NCBI GenBank assembly: GCA_049653745.1
Contig: JBASGW010000014.1
Coordinates: forward strand, 33,507-97,506
Source: CANDYO01 sp049653745
GTDB taxonomy: Bacteria > Pseudomonadota > Alphaproteobacteria > Rickettsiales > CANDYO01
Direction: 5' to 3'
DNA: 64,000 nucleotides
Shown: piece after piece, positions 18,850-26,987 of the stretch
How positions within the stretch are numbered: position 1 is the stretch's first letter
How the letters are laid out: every line of letters starts with the position of its first letter
Program-made: the position numbers and the translations under genes
Notes under the pieces: generated by a model
Told to the model about the DNA's origin: nothing
The model's database searches: none
The model's input: only the letters and a program-made list of their open reading frames with translations

Positions 18850-19513
18850 AAATTCTAGCCATTTATTAGTTGTTGATGACGACATCAGAATTAGGAGCTT
18901 ATTACAAAAATATTTAATAGAGCAAGGCTATTTTGTATCCATTGCTAAGGATACTAACCAAGCATTAAAAATATTACAAGAAATTGAATGCAATTTAATT
19001 ATCTTAGATGTGATGATGCCTGATGAAACTGGAATAGAATTTGCTAAAAAATTACGTGATGTTCTATCTATTAAGATTCCTATCATTATGCTAACAGCCA
19101 TGGGGCAAGCAGATGACCGCATTAATGGACTTGAGGTTGGAGCTGATGATTATTTAGTAAAGCCTTTTGAACCTAAAGAATTGCTTCTTAGAATTAATAA
19201 TATTTTAAAATATCAATCACATCGCCCTGAAATGTCTTATTTTGGCAGTTTTTCATATAATTTTAAAACTTACTGCTTGCAACAAAATAATGAAACAATA
19301 TTTTTAACCAGTAGTGAAAATTTTCTTCTAAATTTTCTACTAAAAAATATAAATATTGTAATAGGCAGAGAGAAATTGGCGCAAGAACTTAATATTAATG
19401 AAAGATCTGTAGATGTTCAGATTATTAGACTAAGAAATAAAATTGAAACAAATTCAAGTAGACCTCAATTTTTACAAACCATTAGGAATAAAGGATATAT
19501 TTTTAGAAAATAA
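18836..19513 (+). CDS. OmpR/PhoB-type response regulator (orphan)
   Basis: Two-domain response regulator of 225 residues. Receiver: acidic pair VVDDD near residue 13, phosphoacceptor Asp in LIILDVMMPDETG, MLTAMG with the switch Thr, and the Lys in YLVKPFEPKEL. The C-terminal winged-helix DNA-binding domain includes NINERSVDVQIIRLRNKIE and the final TIRNKGYIFRK. No histidine kinase lies nearby. It overlaps the AmpG-like gene by 14 bases and its end overlaps the convergent ctaA end by 11 bases. Targets are unknown; the neighbourhood suggests envelope stress or wall recycling. Confidence 0.93.
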   Translation: MNLHKNSSHLLVVDDDIRIRSLLQKYLIEQGYFVSIAKDTNQALKILQEIECNLIILDVMMPDETGIEFAKKLRDVLSIKIPIIMLTAMGQADDRINGLEVGADDYLVKPFEPKELLLRINNILKYQSHRPEMSYFGSFSYNFKTYCLQQNNETIFLTSSENFLLNFLLKNINIVIGREKLAQELNINERSVDVQIIRLRNKIETNSSRPQFLQTIRNKGYIFRK

Positions 19514-20483
19514 AAGAATTACTTTCTTCTTTTTTTAGAGAAAATACTATACTTATTAACAATAACATAGCAACTCCCTGATGTAACAAAGCAAATTTTA
19601 AGGGTACTTGCAGCAATAAAGTTAACACTCCTAGAATAAATTGTATTCCAACAATACTAAATAGTAAAATAGCTATTTTACTAGCCTTAGAATAAATAAC
19701 ATAAGCATAAAAGCTTATGTTAATAAAATTTATTACTCCTAATATTCTATGTAAAAACTGAACCATGGTAATATTCTCAAAGATATTTATATACCAAGGC
19801 TTCATTAGCCATAATCCTGAAGGTATTAATTCACCATCCATCAACGGAAAAGTATTATAAGTTAATCCCGCATGAAGGCCTGCTACAAAAGCCCCTGATA
19901 TTATTTGCAGTAGGAGCAGCCCCAGAGAAAAACAACCATATCTATTCGAGATAAATTTTATATCAGCTATTTTAACAACCAGAAGAATTAAAAGAATAGA
20001 GGCTAAAGATAAATGTAGAGCTAATCTATATTGACTAACATTAGGCTGGTCAATTAAACCACTCTTTACCATTAGCCAACCAACTAAACCTTGCAACCCT
20101 ATTAATAAGCCAACAAAGATATAATATCTAGATTCATAAAATGTGATTGTCTTAGATAAAATAAAATATAATAATGGTACCATAAATACTAGCCCTAATA
20201 TTCTACCTAACAAGCGATGAAAATATTCAACTAGAAAGATTTCTTTAAATTCATTCAAAGAAATCGAGTAATTAACTTTTTGAAATTCAGGTGATTGTTT
20301 ATACTTAGAAAATTCAATATTCCATGAATCTTCACTCAATGGGGGAATAGTGCCACTAACAGGAGACCATTCAACAATAGATAATCCAGAATGGCTAAGC
20401 CTAGTATATCCCCCAATTATAATCATGGAATATACCAAGAAAATACAAAGCAGTAACCATAGAAATATCGATTTTTGTTTCAT
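19503..20483 (-). CDS. ctaA: Haem A synthase, COX15/CtaA type
   Basis: Oxidises the C8 methyl of haem O to give haem A for cytochrome aa3 oxidase. 326 residues and about eight membrane segments. Conserved histidines in haem-ligand positions are H89 (EYFHRLLGR), H157 (ALHLSLA), H245 (FLHRILG) and H301 (LLHQG). The N-terminal GGYTRLSHSGLSIVEW and GLIDQPNVSQYRL are typical of the COX15 type found in alphaproteobacteria and mitochondria. The gene stands alone with a 26-base gap from the upstream peptidase gene. Confidence 0.95.
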   Translation of the reverse strand: MKQKSIFLWLLLCIFLVYSMIIIGGYTRLSHSGLSIVEWSPVSGTIPPLSEDSWNIEFSKYKQSPEFQKVNYSISLNEFKEIFLVEYFHRLLGRILGLVFMVPLLYFILSKTITFYESRYYIFVGLLIGLQGLVGWLMVKSGLIDQPNVSQYRLALHLSLASILLILLVVKIADIKFISNRYGCFSLGLLLLQIISGAFVAGLHAGLTYNTFPLMDGELIPSGLWLMKPWYINIFENITMVQFLHRILGVINFINISFYAYVIYSKASKIAILLFSIVGIQFILGVLTLLLQVPLKFALLHQGVAMLLLISIVFSLKKEESNSFIF

Positions 20484-20509
20484 AATTAGAATTCAAACTA
20501 TTAGGATAA

Positions 20510-21847
20510 CTAGCTTTCTTTGATATATTTATTTACTTTATTCTTCAAGCGCTTAAATTCTTCCATCGCTTTGCCTGTTAATTTTTCGCTATTTGATGAA
20601 AATTTAAATTTCAAAGGATTAATTTGCTTGCCACGCTCTAGAACTTCATAATGCAAATGTGGACCACTAGTAATCCCAGTAGTTCCTACATAGGCGATAA
20701 CTTGACCTTGAGTAACTTTTGAACCAGATCTGATTCCTTTAGCAAAGCGGCTAGCATGGCCATAAACTGTTGAATAGGTTGAATTATGTTTAATCCTAAT
20801 ATATTTTCCATAATTACCAAAACGAGTGGCTGATTCCACAACTCCACTGCCAGCAGCTAAAATTGGAGTGCCAACTGGAGCTGCAAAATCAACTCCCTTA
20901 TGCATTCTAGTATAGCCTAACACCGGATGATTTCTCATGCCAAATTTAGAAGAAATTCTAGCCGCATTAATTGGTGTGCGTAAAAACTCTTTCTTTATAT
21001 TTTCACCTTTCTCATTATAATAACCAATTTGCCCATCTGCTCCTGTAACTTGATAAATAGAAACCTTACGATCATTTAAAGTGAGTGATGAATATAAAAT
21101 ATTTCCTGTATGAGATAATTTTCCGTCTTCAGTATAAAATTTTTCGATTACAACTTCTAAAGTATTTCCATTTTTGATATCTCTTTGAAAATCCACATCA
21201 TAACTAAATGCTCTAATCATCGACATAATTGCACTAGAAGGGATAGATAAATCTAACGCCGTTTTAATAAAACTATTTCTAATTGTTCCTTTGTTATGAG
21301 TTATCTGCTGAACTAAAGGAACCGTAAGCTCTTGAGCTATAAATTCATTCATAGAATTTAATGACACTGATATTTTTTTAATATTACTTACATTAACTAT
21401 CATGCTATTAAATGCAGCAGACTTATTATTAGCTCTTTTATCAAAATGAATTTCTATTAAAGTACCAATATTTAGTTTTTTGGGATTATATTTGGTGGCA
21501 AAAGCGTTGATAATTGCAGCGGACTCTTTACTACCGATATTTGCTTCTTCTAGGATTGAACTAAGAGTATCACCCTCATTAATAATAAACTCAGGGTTTA
21601 AGCTGTTACTACTTAAAATTTCTTCTTCAATAACCGCATCGTAATTGGCAGAAGCTGCCCCAGCTTTGTTTAATGATAATTCTTCTTGCTGCTCATTTAA
21701 TTGGATATTAGAAATCTCAATATCTTGCACTCTATTATTTAGCCATAATTTATAACTTGCTGCAAAACAACATAAAAAAACTATAGCACCAAAAATATAC
21801 ACTGCTAGCAAATTTGATTTTTGTTCTAAATTCTTTTCTTGGTTCAT
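20510..21847 (-). CDS. M23 family metallopeptidase (murein endopeptidase)
   Basis: Membrane-anchored periplasmic peptidase of 445 residues that probably cleaves peptide cross-links of peptidoglycan. One membrane segment near residues 13-29, a LysM/OapA-like region with FIINEGDTLSSILEEANIG (about 89-107), then the M23 LytM domain with the zinc ligands in MRNHPVLGYTRMHKGVDFAAPVGTPI and the catalytic HLHYEVLERGKQINP. All LytM motifs are intact, so it is predicted active rather than an EnvC-type activator. The closest general type is MepM/YebA-like. Confidence 0.92.
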   Translation of the reverse strand: MNQEKNLEQKSNLLAVYIFGAIVFLCCFAASYKLWLNNRVQDIEISNIQLNEQQEELSLNKAGAASANYDAVIEEEILSSNSLNPEFIINEGDTLSSILEEANIGSKESAAIINAFATKYNPKKLNIGTLIEIHFDKRANNKSAAFNSMIVNVSNIKKISVSLNSMNEFIAQELTVPLVQQITHNKGTIRNSFIKTALDLSIPSSAIMSMIRAFSYDVDFQRDIKNGNTLEVVIEKFYTEDGKLSHTGNILYSSLTLNDRKVSIYQVTGADGQIGYYNEKGENIKKEFLRTPINAARISSKFGMRNHPVLGYTRMHKGVDFAAPVGTPILAAGSGVVESATRFGNYGKYIRIKHNSTYSTVYGHASRFAKGIRSGSKVTQGQVIAYVGTTGITSGPHLHYEVLERGKQINPLKFKFSSNSEKLTGKAMEEFKRLKNKVNKYIKES

Positions 21848-21972
21848 AAATTAAGATAAAATTGCGCTACACTCTAGATAAACAAAGAGTTCTTAAGATT
21901 TTTAACTACTAAACTATTGCATATTTTTTTTAAATGTGCAACCTTTTATCAAGAAAAACGTAATAAAGGTTA

Positions 21973-22365
21973 ATGATGAAAATATTTAATGTTCTAAGAA
22001 ACCATAACGAATCCAAAAATGAAGCTTTCATTTTTGTTGAAGATCATTTCTCTATAAGCGCTTTCTTATTTCAATTTCTATGGCTCTTGTATAAAAGAAT
22101 TTGGACTCCTGCTGTTATTTTAATTATTATAGAATGCATTCTTATGCTTTTAGATCAAAATAAAATTCTTGATCAAACAATTATTTTCCAACTAAAACTG
22201 GTAACATCGGTTTTCATAGGCATATGCGCAAATGATTGGTATCTAACGCAATTAAAGAAAAATAATTATCAAGTTATAGATGTAATTGTGGCTCGCAATT
22301 TAGAAGAAGCTCAATTAAAATTTTATAGAAAAAATATGCCAATATTAGAGGAAGCTTATGTATGA
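21973..22365 (+). CDS. DUF2628 family membrane protein
   Basis: A 130-residue protein matching the DUF2628 pattern: an N-terminal FIFVEDHFSISAFLF segment, then FLWLLYKRIWTPAVILIIIE, a second hydrophobic stretch, a DWYL motif and a C-terminal VIDVIVARNLEEAQLKF. Function of the family is unknown. Two Met codons open the frame; either may be used. The stop overlaps the HIT gene by 8 bases, so the two are probably cotranslated. Confidence 0.8.
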   Translation: MMKIFNVLRNHNESKNEAFIFVEDHFSISAFLFQFLWLLYKRIWTPAVILIIIECILMLLDQNKILDQTIIFQLKLVTSVFIGICANDWYLTQLKKNNYQVIDVIVARNLEEAQLKFYRKNMPILEEAYV

Positions 22366-22711
22366 TAAAAATAATATCTTTGCAAAAATGATAAGAGGAG
22401 AAGTTGAGGCAGAAAAAATATACGAAGATCAAGATGTTTTTGCAATTAATGACATTCAACCTTTAGCACCAGTTCATATCTTGGTTATACCTAAAGGAGA
22501 ATATACTTCTTTTGACGATTTTTCTTCAAAAGCTTCCGTAGAAGAAATTGCTCATTTTTTTAAAATTGTAAACTTAATCTGCAAAAATTTAAAATTACAA
22601 GATAATGGATATAGAATAGTATCTAATGTTGCACGCCATGGGATGCAAACAGTTTTGCATATGCACTTACATATTCTTGCAGGAGATTACTTAGGAAAAC
22701 CAGTAGGATAA
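22358..22711 (+). CDS. hinT: HIT family purine nucleoside phosphoramidase-like protein
   Basis: Histidine-triad nucleotide-binding protein of 117 residues, the normal HinT length. The N-terminal NIFAKMIRGEVEAEKIYEDQDVFAIND and the PLAPVHILVIPK segment are canonical. The catalytic triad is LHMHLHILAG with H101, H103 and H105. Typical substrates are AMP-lysine phosphoramidates; the physiological role is uncertain. It overlaps the DUF2628 gene by 8 bases, and a small unknown gene with its own SD follows 25 bases later. Confidence 0.95.
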   Translation: MYDKNNIFAKMIRGEVEAEKIYEDQDVFAINDIQPLAPVHILVIPKGEYTSFDDFSSKASVEEIAHFFKIVNLICKNLKLQDNGYRIVSNVARHGMQTVLHMHLHILAGDYLGKPVG

Positions 22712-22736
22712 AAATAAATAAAAGGAGAAATAAATT

Positions 22737-22928
22737 ATGTGTTTTGGAATATTAAAATATTTTTTCCAAAGTTGTTTTAATAAAGATAACAACTCGGAAG
22801 CAACCGCAGATACGACTACTACAGCTCCAGTAAACCCCTTACAAAGATTGCATGATTTAGGATTAATTGGTGGAAATAATGAATTTGATCATCGCACTTC
22901 GTTTTCTTCTGTAATTATTGATTCTTAA
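22737..22928 (+). CDS. Small protein of unknown function, cysteine next to N-terminus
   Basis: A 63-residue gene supported by a strong SD (AAAGGAG, 22723-22729) at good spacing. The N-terminus is MCFGILKYFFQSCF, hydrophobic with Cys at 2 and 13, then a Thr/Asn/Asp-rich stretch and a polar tail with LQRLHDLGLIGG. I do not recognise it. It follows hinT and its stop codon overlaps that of the convergent gene by 4 bases. The hydrophobic head could bind membrane; there is no signal peptide cleavage site. Confidence 0.6.
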   Translation: MCFGILKYFFQSCFNKDNNSEATADTTTTAPVNPLQRLHDLGLIGGNNEFDHRTSFSSVIIDS

Positions 22929-23215
22929 TGATAAGTTATTTTTAGTTGCCTCAATAAATCAGATTTAGCAGCTAGACAGATAATTGAGTTAAAATGAGCA
23001 TCGGTAATTTTGTCTGTAGCAATTTTATTGTAGTTTAAAATTGCTTTACTGGAATTGATTAGCTTATTTTCTATAGCTATCACCAATAATCCAGTAATTG
23101 TCTTTACTGATATCTGAGACTGAGAAAATAAATTTTCAGCTAAGATTTTTTCTACCATAACTCCATCATCGGAAGTTACCGCATCGTATAAGCTCATTAT
23201 TTCACTATGTATCAT
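22925..23215 (-). CDS. Small helical protein, possible degenerate ankyrin-type repeats
   Basis: A 96-residue protein that looks all-helical, with segments LYDAVTSDDGVMVEKILAEN, ITGLLVIAIENKLINSSKAIL and FNSIICLAAKSDLLRQL. These resemble worn ankyrin helices (a helix, then a second helix after a short turn), but no TPLH motif is present. I do not assign a function. It could be the remnant of a longer repeat protein. It is convergent with the 63-residue gene and divergent from clpA. A second start (MSLYDA) lies six codons downstream. Confidence 0.45.
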   Translation of the reverse strand: MIHSEIMSLYDAVTSDDGVMVEKILAENLFSQSQISVKTITGLLVIAIENKLINSSKAILNYNKIATDKITDAHFNSIICLAAKSDLLRQLKITYH

Positions 23216-23392
23216 TTTTATTATTACTATGCATCAATATTTAATTGAATTAGTTTAACATAGGTTAATAAAAATATCAATTTTTAATTAATTTAAATTA
23301 ATAATTATATTATGGTTAGCAGAAATTTTATTAACCATTTACTAACAACTTACCTTTATACTCAGTAAATATATTTTTTATAAGAGAGAATA

Positions 23393-25675
23393 ATGCTATC
23401 CACCAATTTAGAACTTACCATAACACGCACTCTTGATAGCGCAAAAAAAGGTAAGCATGAATATGCAACTTTAGAACATTTGCTATTGTCGTTAACTGAA
23501 GACCCAGACGCCCTAGCCATACTTGAAGCATCTCAGGTTGATGTTCAACTCCTAAAGAAAAAAGTGAATGATTTTTTAAATAATGATTTGCAAGTTATGC
23601 TGCTAAAACCTATTAAAAACTCCAAACCAACAGCAGGTTTTGAAAGAGTTATGAGTAGAGCTAAAATGCATATTCACGACCCATTAGGGAAAAAAGTTAC
23701 TGGCGCAGATATTTTACTAGAAATATTTACTGAAAAAGATTCATATGCCGTATTATTTTTAACTGAATTGAATTTTACTAGACAAACCGCCTTAAAATAT
23801 ATTAACCACCCCCTTGCCAATATAAAGCTTAAGAATCCTTCAATGACAATAAGTAACAAAGATTCTGAGCTTGACAAACTATTAGCCGCAGAAGAAAGCG
23901 ACAATCCTCTAGAAAAATACTGCATTAACTTAACTAAGTTAGCCCTAGATAAAAAAATAGACCCCTTAATTGGACGCGATGAAGAGGTTGAGAGAGCCAT
24001 AGAAGTATTATGCAGAAGAAGCAAAAACAACCCTCTCTTAGTTGGCGAACCAGGTGTTGGTAAAACTGCAATCGCTGAAGGCCTAGCTCTTTATTTAATT
24101 ACTAAGAGCGCCCCTTTGGCTTTAAAAGCATCAGAAATATACTCACTAGACATGGGCGCGCTAATAGCCGGAACTAAATATCGAGGCGACTTTGAAGAAA
24201 GGTTAAAACAAATTATCAATAAAATTCAAGAACTTCCCTTTGCTATTTTATTTATTGATGAAATCCATATCGTTATCGGCGCTGGATCTAATAACACCGG
24301 GGCCTTAGATGCCAGTAATTTACTTAAACCAATGCTAGCTAGAGGCACATTGCGCTGCATTGGAGCCACCACCTTTAAAGAATATCAAAATCATTTTGAA
24401 AAAGACGCCGCACTAGCCAGAAGGTTCCAAAAAATTGTTATTAATGAGCCGACAGAGCAAGTTGCTATTAAAATGCTTCAAGGATTAAAATCTTTTTATG
24501 AAAATCACCATAATGTTGAATATACAGATATGGCTATAGAGGCAGCAGTAGTTTTATCATCACGCTATATTAATGACAGGAGGCTACCAGACAAGGCAAT
24601 AGACGTTATTGACGAAGCAGGAGCACACAGCAAATTAAATAGGAAAGACTCTAAACAAAAACTAATTATTACCGAAGATGATATAGATAATATAATTGCT
24701 AAAATAACTAGGGTTCCCTCTAATATAATTTCTAAAGATGATACCGAAAAAGTTTTAAGCTTGGAAAATATTTTAAAATCTCATATTTTTGGTCAAGATA
24801 AAGCTATTGAAGAATTAGTAGACTCTATTAAACTTGAAAAAGCTGGATTGCGCGATCATAACAAACCTATCGGCTGCTATCTTTTTTATGGACCTCCTGG
24901 GGTTGGCAAAACTAAATTGGCCAAGTGCTTATCTGCAGCATTAAGCATGGAACTTCTACGTTTTGATATGTCTGAATATATGGAATCTCATTCTATTTCT
25001 AAATTAATTGGATCTCCTCCAGGTTACGTTGGGCATGATCAAGGAGGTTTATTAACAGATGACGTAAGAAAACATCCCTATTCTGTGGTATTGATTGATG
25101 AAGTAGAAAAAGCTCACCCAGATATTCAGAATATTTTATTACAGGTAATGGATTACGGCACACTAACAGACAGCAATGGTATTAGTGTTAATTTTTGCAA
25201 TACTATAATTATTATGACAACCAATGCTGGCGCAAGCTCTCTTAACAAACAAGCTATTGGCTTTAATCAAAATAAACAAACGCATTCTAATGATAGAGAA
25301 AGTAATGAGAATCTTAATGCTAGCTTTTCTCCAGAATTTCGTAATCGCTTAGATGCTATCATTGAATTCAACCCCTTATCACACGATGTAATAATTCAAA
25401 TAGTGGATGAATATTTACAAAACCTTGCCTTATTACTTAAAGCAAGAAATATAACAATTGAAGTAGAACCTCAGGTAAAGGAATATTTATGTGATATTGG
25501 CGCTGGCACTTATAGCGGAGCCAGAGAATTAGAAAGAATCATTGATAAAAAAATTAAGCAGGCCTTAGCTGATGAAATTCTTGAAGGACGCATTAAAAGG
25601 GGAGGAGAAATTAATATTAAATTTGACAATATTAAAGGAGAAGTTAAATTTGAATGCTTAGAGATGGCAAGCTAA
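23393..25675 (+). CDS. clpA: ATP-dependent Clp protease ATP-binding subunit ClpA
   Basis: AAA+ unfoldase that feeds substrates to ClpP. 760 residues, the usual ClpA length, with an N-domain (LSTNLELTITRTLDSAKKGKHEYATLEHLL pattern), first AAA module GEPGVGKTAIAEG and LFIDEIHIVIGAG, and second module GPPGVGKTKLAK and VLIDEVEKAHPDIQ. There is no long middle coiled coil, unlike ClpB. The ClpP-binding loop is present as AIGFNQ. clpS, usually just upstream, is not seen. The upstream 177 bases show no convincing heat-shock promoter. Confidence 0.96.
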   Translation: MLSTNLELTITRTLDSAKKGKHEYATLEHLLLSLTEDPDALAILEASQVDVQLLKKKVNDFLNNDLQVMLLKPIKNSKPTAGFERVMSRAKMHIHDPLGKKVTGADILLEIFTEKDSYAVLFLTELNFTRQTALKYINHPLANIKLKNPSMTISNKDSELDKLLAAEESDNPLEKYCINLTKLALDKKIDPLIGRDEEVERAIEVLCRRSKNNPLLVGEPGVGKTAIAEGLALYLITKSAPLALKASEIYSLDMGALIAGTKYRGDFEERLKQIINKIQELPFAILFIDEIHIVIGAGSNNTGALDASNLLKPMLARGTLRCIGATTFKEYQNHFEKDAALARRFQKIVINEPTEQVAIKMLQGLKSFYENHHNVEYTDMAIEAAVVLSSRYINDRRLPDKAIDVIDEAGAHSKLNRKDSKQKLIITEDDIDNIIAKITRVPSNIISKDDTEKVLSLENILKSHIFGQDKAIEELVDSIKLEKAGLRDHNKPIGCYLFYGPPGVGKTKLAKCLSAALSMELLRFDMSEYMESHSISKLIGSPPGYVGHDQGGLLTDDVRKHPYSVVLIDEVEKAHPDIQNILLQVMDYGTLTDSNGISVNFCNTIIIMTTNAGASSLNKQAIGFNQNKQTHSNDRESNENLNASFSPEFRNRLDAIIEFNPLSHDVIIQIVDEYLQNLALLLKARNITIEVEPQVKEYLCDIGAGTYSGARELERIIDKKIKQALADEILEGRIKRGGEINIKFDNIKGEVKFECLEMAS

Positions 25676-25679
25676 GCTA

Positions 25680-26753
25680 CTATTTTTCCCTTTTTCCATA
25701 TTGAGAATATCTAATCATTTGCGCAGGATTTAAAAACATCCTGCCCTTATTTTTGTCTTTAATGCATTGATTAAAAACAACATGTTCGCAATCATTATCA
25801 ATAGAATCATATTTACAGCCATCAATATATTTACGCTTATAAATTGCCATACCTCCAAAGCAAGAAGATACCGGAACTAAGTCTAAATCAACAGGATATA
25901 TTTTCTGCAATTGCGGCATTATCTGCAACCAATATAATCTATTAACGCTCTGCCACGAATTTCTAAAGGCTAAATTTTCATAAATTACCCCCTTAGAATA
26001 TTTTCTTCCTTCTTCACAAACCTCAAACCAAGAATCGGATAAATCTGACTTAGAACAAATTTTTTCCCAGGTCTCAGGAGACCAAGGAAATTCAGAGCTT
26101 CTAAAGGAAAAAGTATCGTGCATTATTCCCACATTGCTGGACACTCCATTAGAACATACAGCATCCCATCTATCTATTTTACTAAATGAATCTTCTATCC
26201 CTCTGATATCTATACCATAAGCCATATCCATATCTAAAAATATAAGCATATCAAAATTGTTATATTCTGCATCTTGTAACACATCTAAATAATAATTTCT
26301 GGCATCTGCCATAAATTTATGACTTGGACGCTTTATATTAAAAAAATCTTTTGAAATAATCTTCACTCTTGAATCCAACTCTTGCCACAAACTTAAAGCA
26401 AGTTTAGTTCCATCTTTAGAGTCATTCTCAAATAAAATAACTCTATAATCTTTAAAAAAACTTCCTATATATCTAATATGCTTAAACATTACAGGAAAAT
26501 CTTTAATATTGTCTCTGGTAATACCAGCAATAACCACATTATGTTTTGCCATCTCTTCTTTGCCAACTTTAAGTTTTACTGGATCTAAAACATCTAAAGC
26601 ACTAAAAATTTCTAAACTTATTTTATCAAATTCATAAGAATTTACAGCTTCTATGGGGCGCTTTATAGTATCAATACTATAAATAGCAAAAGCTATAATA
26701 ATTAATATTAAACCCACTATTTTTGGTAATGTTATATGCCAAATATATTTCAT
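25680..26753 (-). CDS. Membrane-anchored GT-A type glycosyltransferase (CAP59-like)
   Basis: A 357-residue protein with one N-terminal membrane segment (about 9-26) followed by a GT-A fold: VVIAGITRDNIKDFPVMF, ILFENDSKDGT (107-116), the donor/metal motif FLDMDMAYG with D174 and D176, and a Cys-bearing end including CEHVVFNQCI. The ENDSxDGT block and the layout recall the fungal CAP59/CMT1 mannosyltransferase family (GT69), but this is from memory of the pattern and is tentative. Probably modifies an envelope glycan. It sits between clpA (convergent) and clpB (divergent). Confidence 0.65.
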   Translation of the reverse strand: MKYIWHITLPKIVGLILIIIAFAIYSIDTIKRPIEAVNSYEFDKISLEIFSALDVLDPVKLKVGKEEMAKHNVVIAGITRDNIKDFPVMFKHIRYIGSFFKDYRVILFENDSKDGTKLALSLWQELDSRVKIISKDFFNIKRPSHKFMADARNYYLDVLQDAEYNNFDMLIFLDMDMAYGIDIRGIEDSFSKIDRWDAVCSNGVSSNVGIMHDTFSFRSSEFPWSPETWEKICSKSDLSDSWFEVCEEGRKYSKGVIYENLAFRNSWQSVNRLYWLQIMPQLQKIYPVDLDLVPVSSCFGGMAIYKRKYIDGCKYDSIDNDCEHVVFNQCIKDKNKGRMFLNPAQMIRYSQYGKREK

Positions 26754-26929
26754 AAATATTCGCTAACTAAATTTAGATAATTTGATTTTAATTTATATAA
26801 TATTGCTCTACTCTTATATAAATATCAAACTAAAAGGGATCTCAATAGTGAAAAGCACTCACCCCTCTTTTATTGCAGTGGCTACACATTGTTTTTAATA
26901 AACTAGCAACTAAATAAAAGAACATAGGG

Positions 26930-26957
26930 TTGAATATGTTTCAAAATACTCCCATAT
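26930..26957 (+). promoter_or_regulatory. Sigma-32-like heat-shock promoter of clpB
   Basis: TTGAA at 26930-26934 and CCCATAT at 26951-26957 match the heat-shock pattern CTTGAA..CCCCATNT, with 21 bases from the first T of TTG to the first C of CCCAT. The -10 context TACTCCCATAT is repeated in the dnaK promoter, where the same distance is 20. It is 31 bases before the clpB ATG and leaves a short leader carrying AAGGAG at 26975-26980. Confidence 0.65.
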
Positions 26958-26987
26958 GTATTGCACATATATTGAAGGAGAATAATT

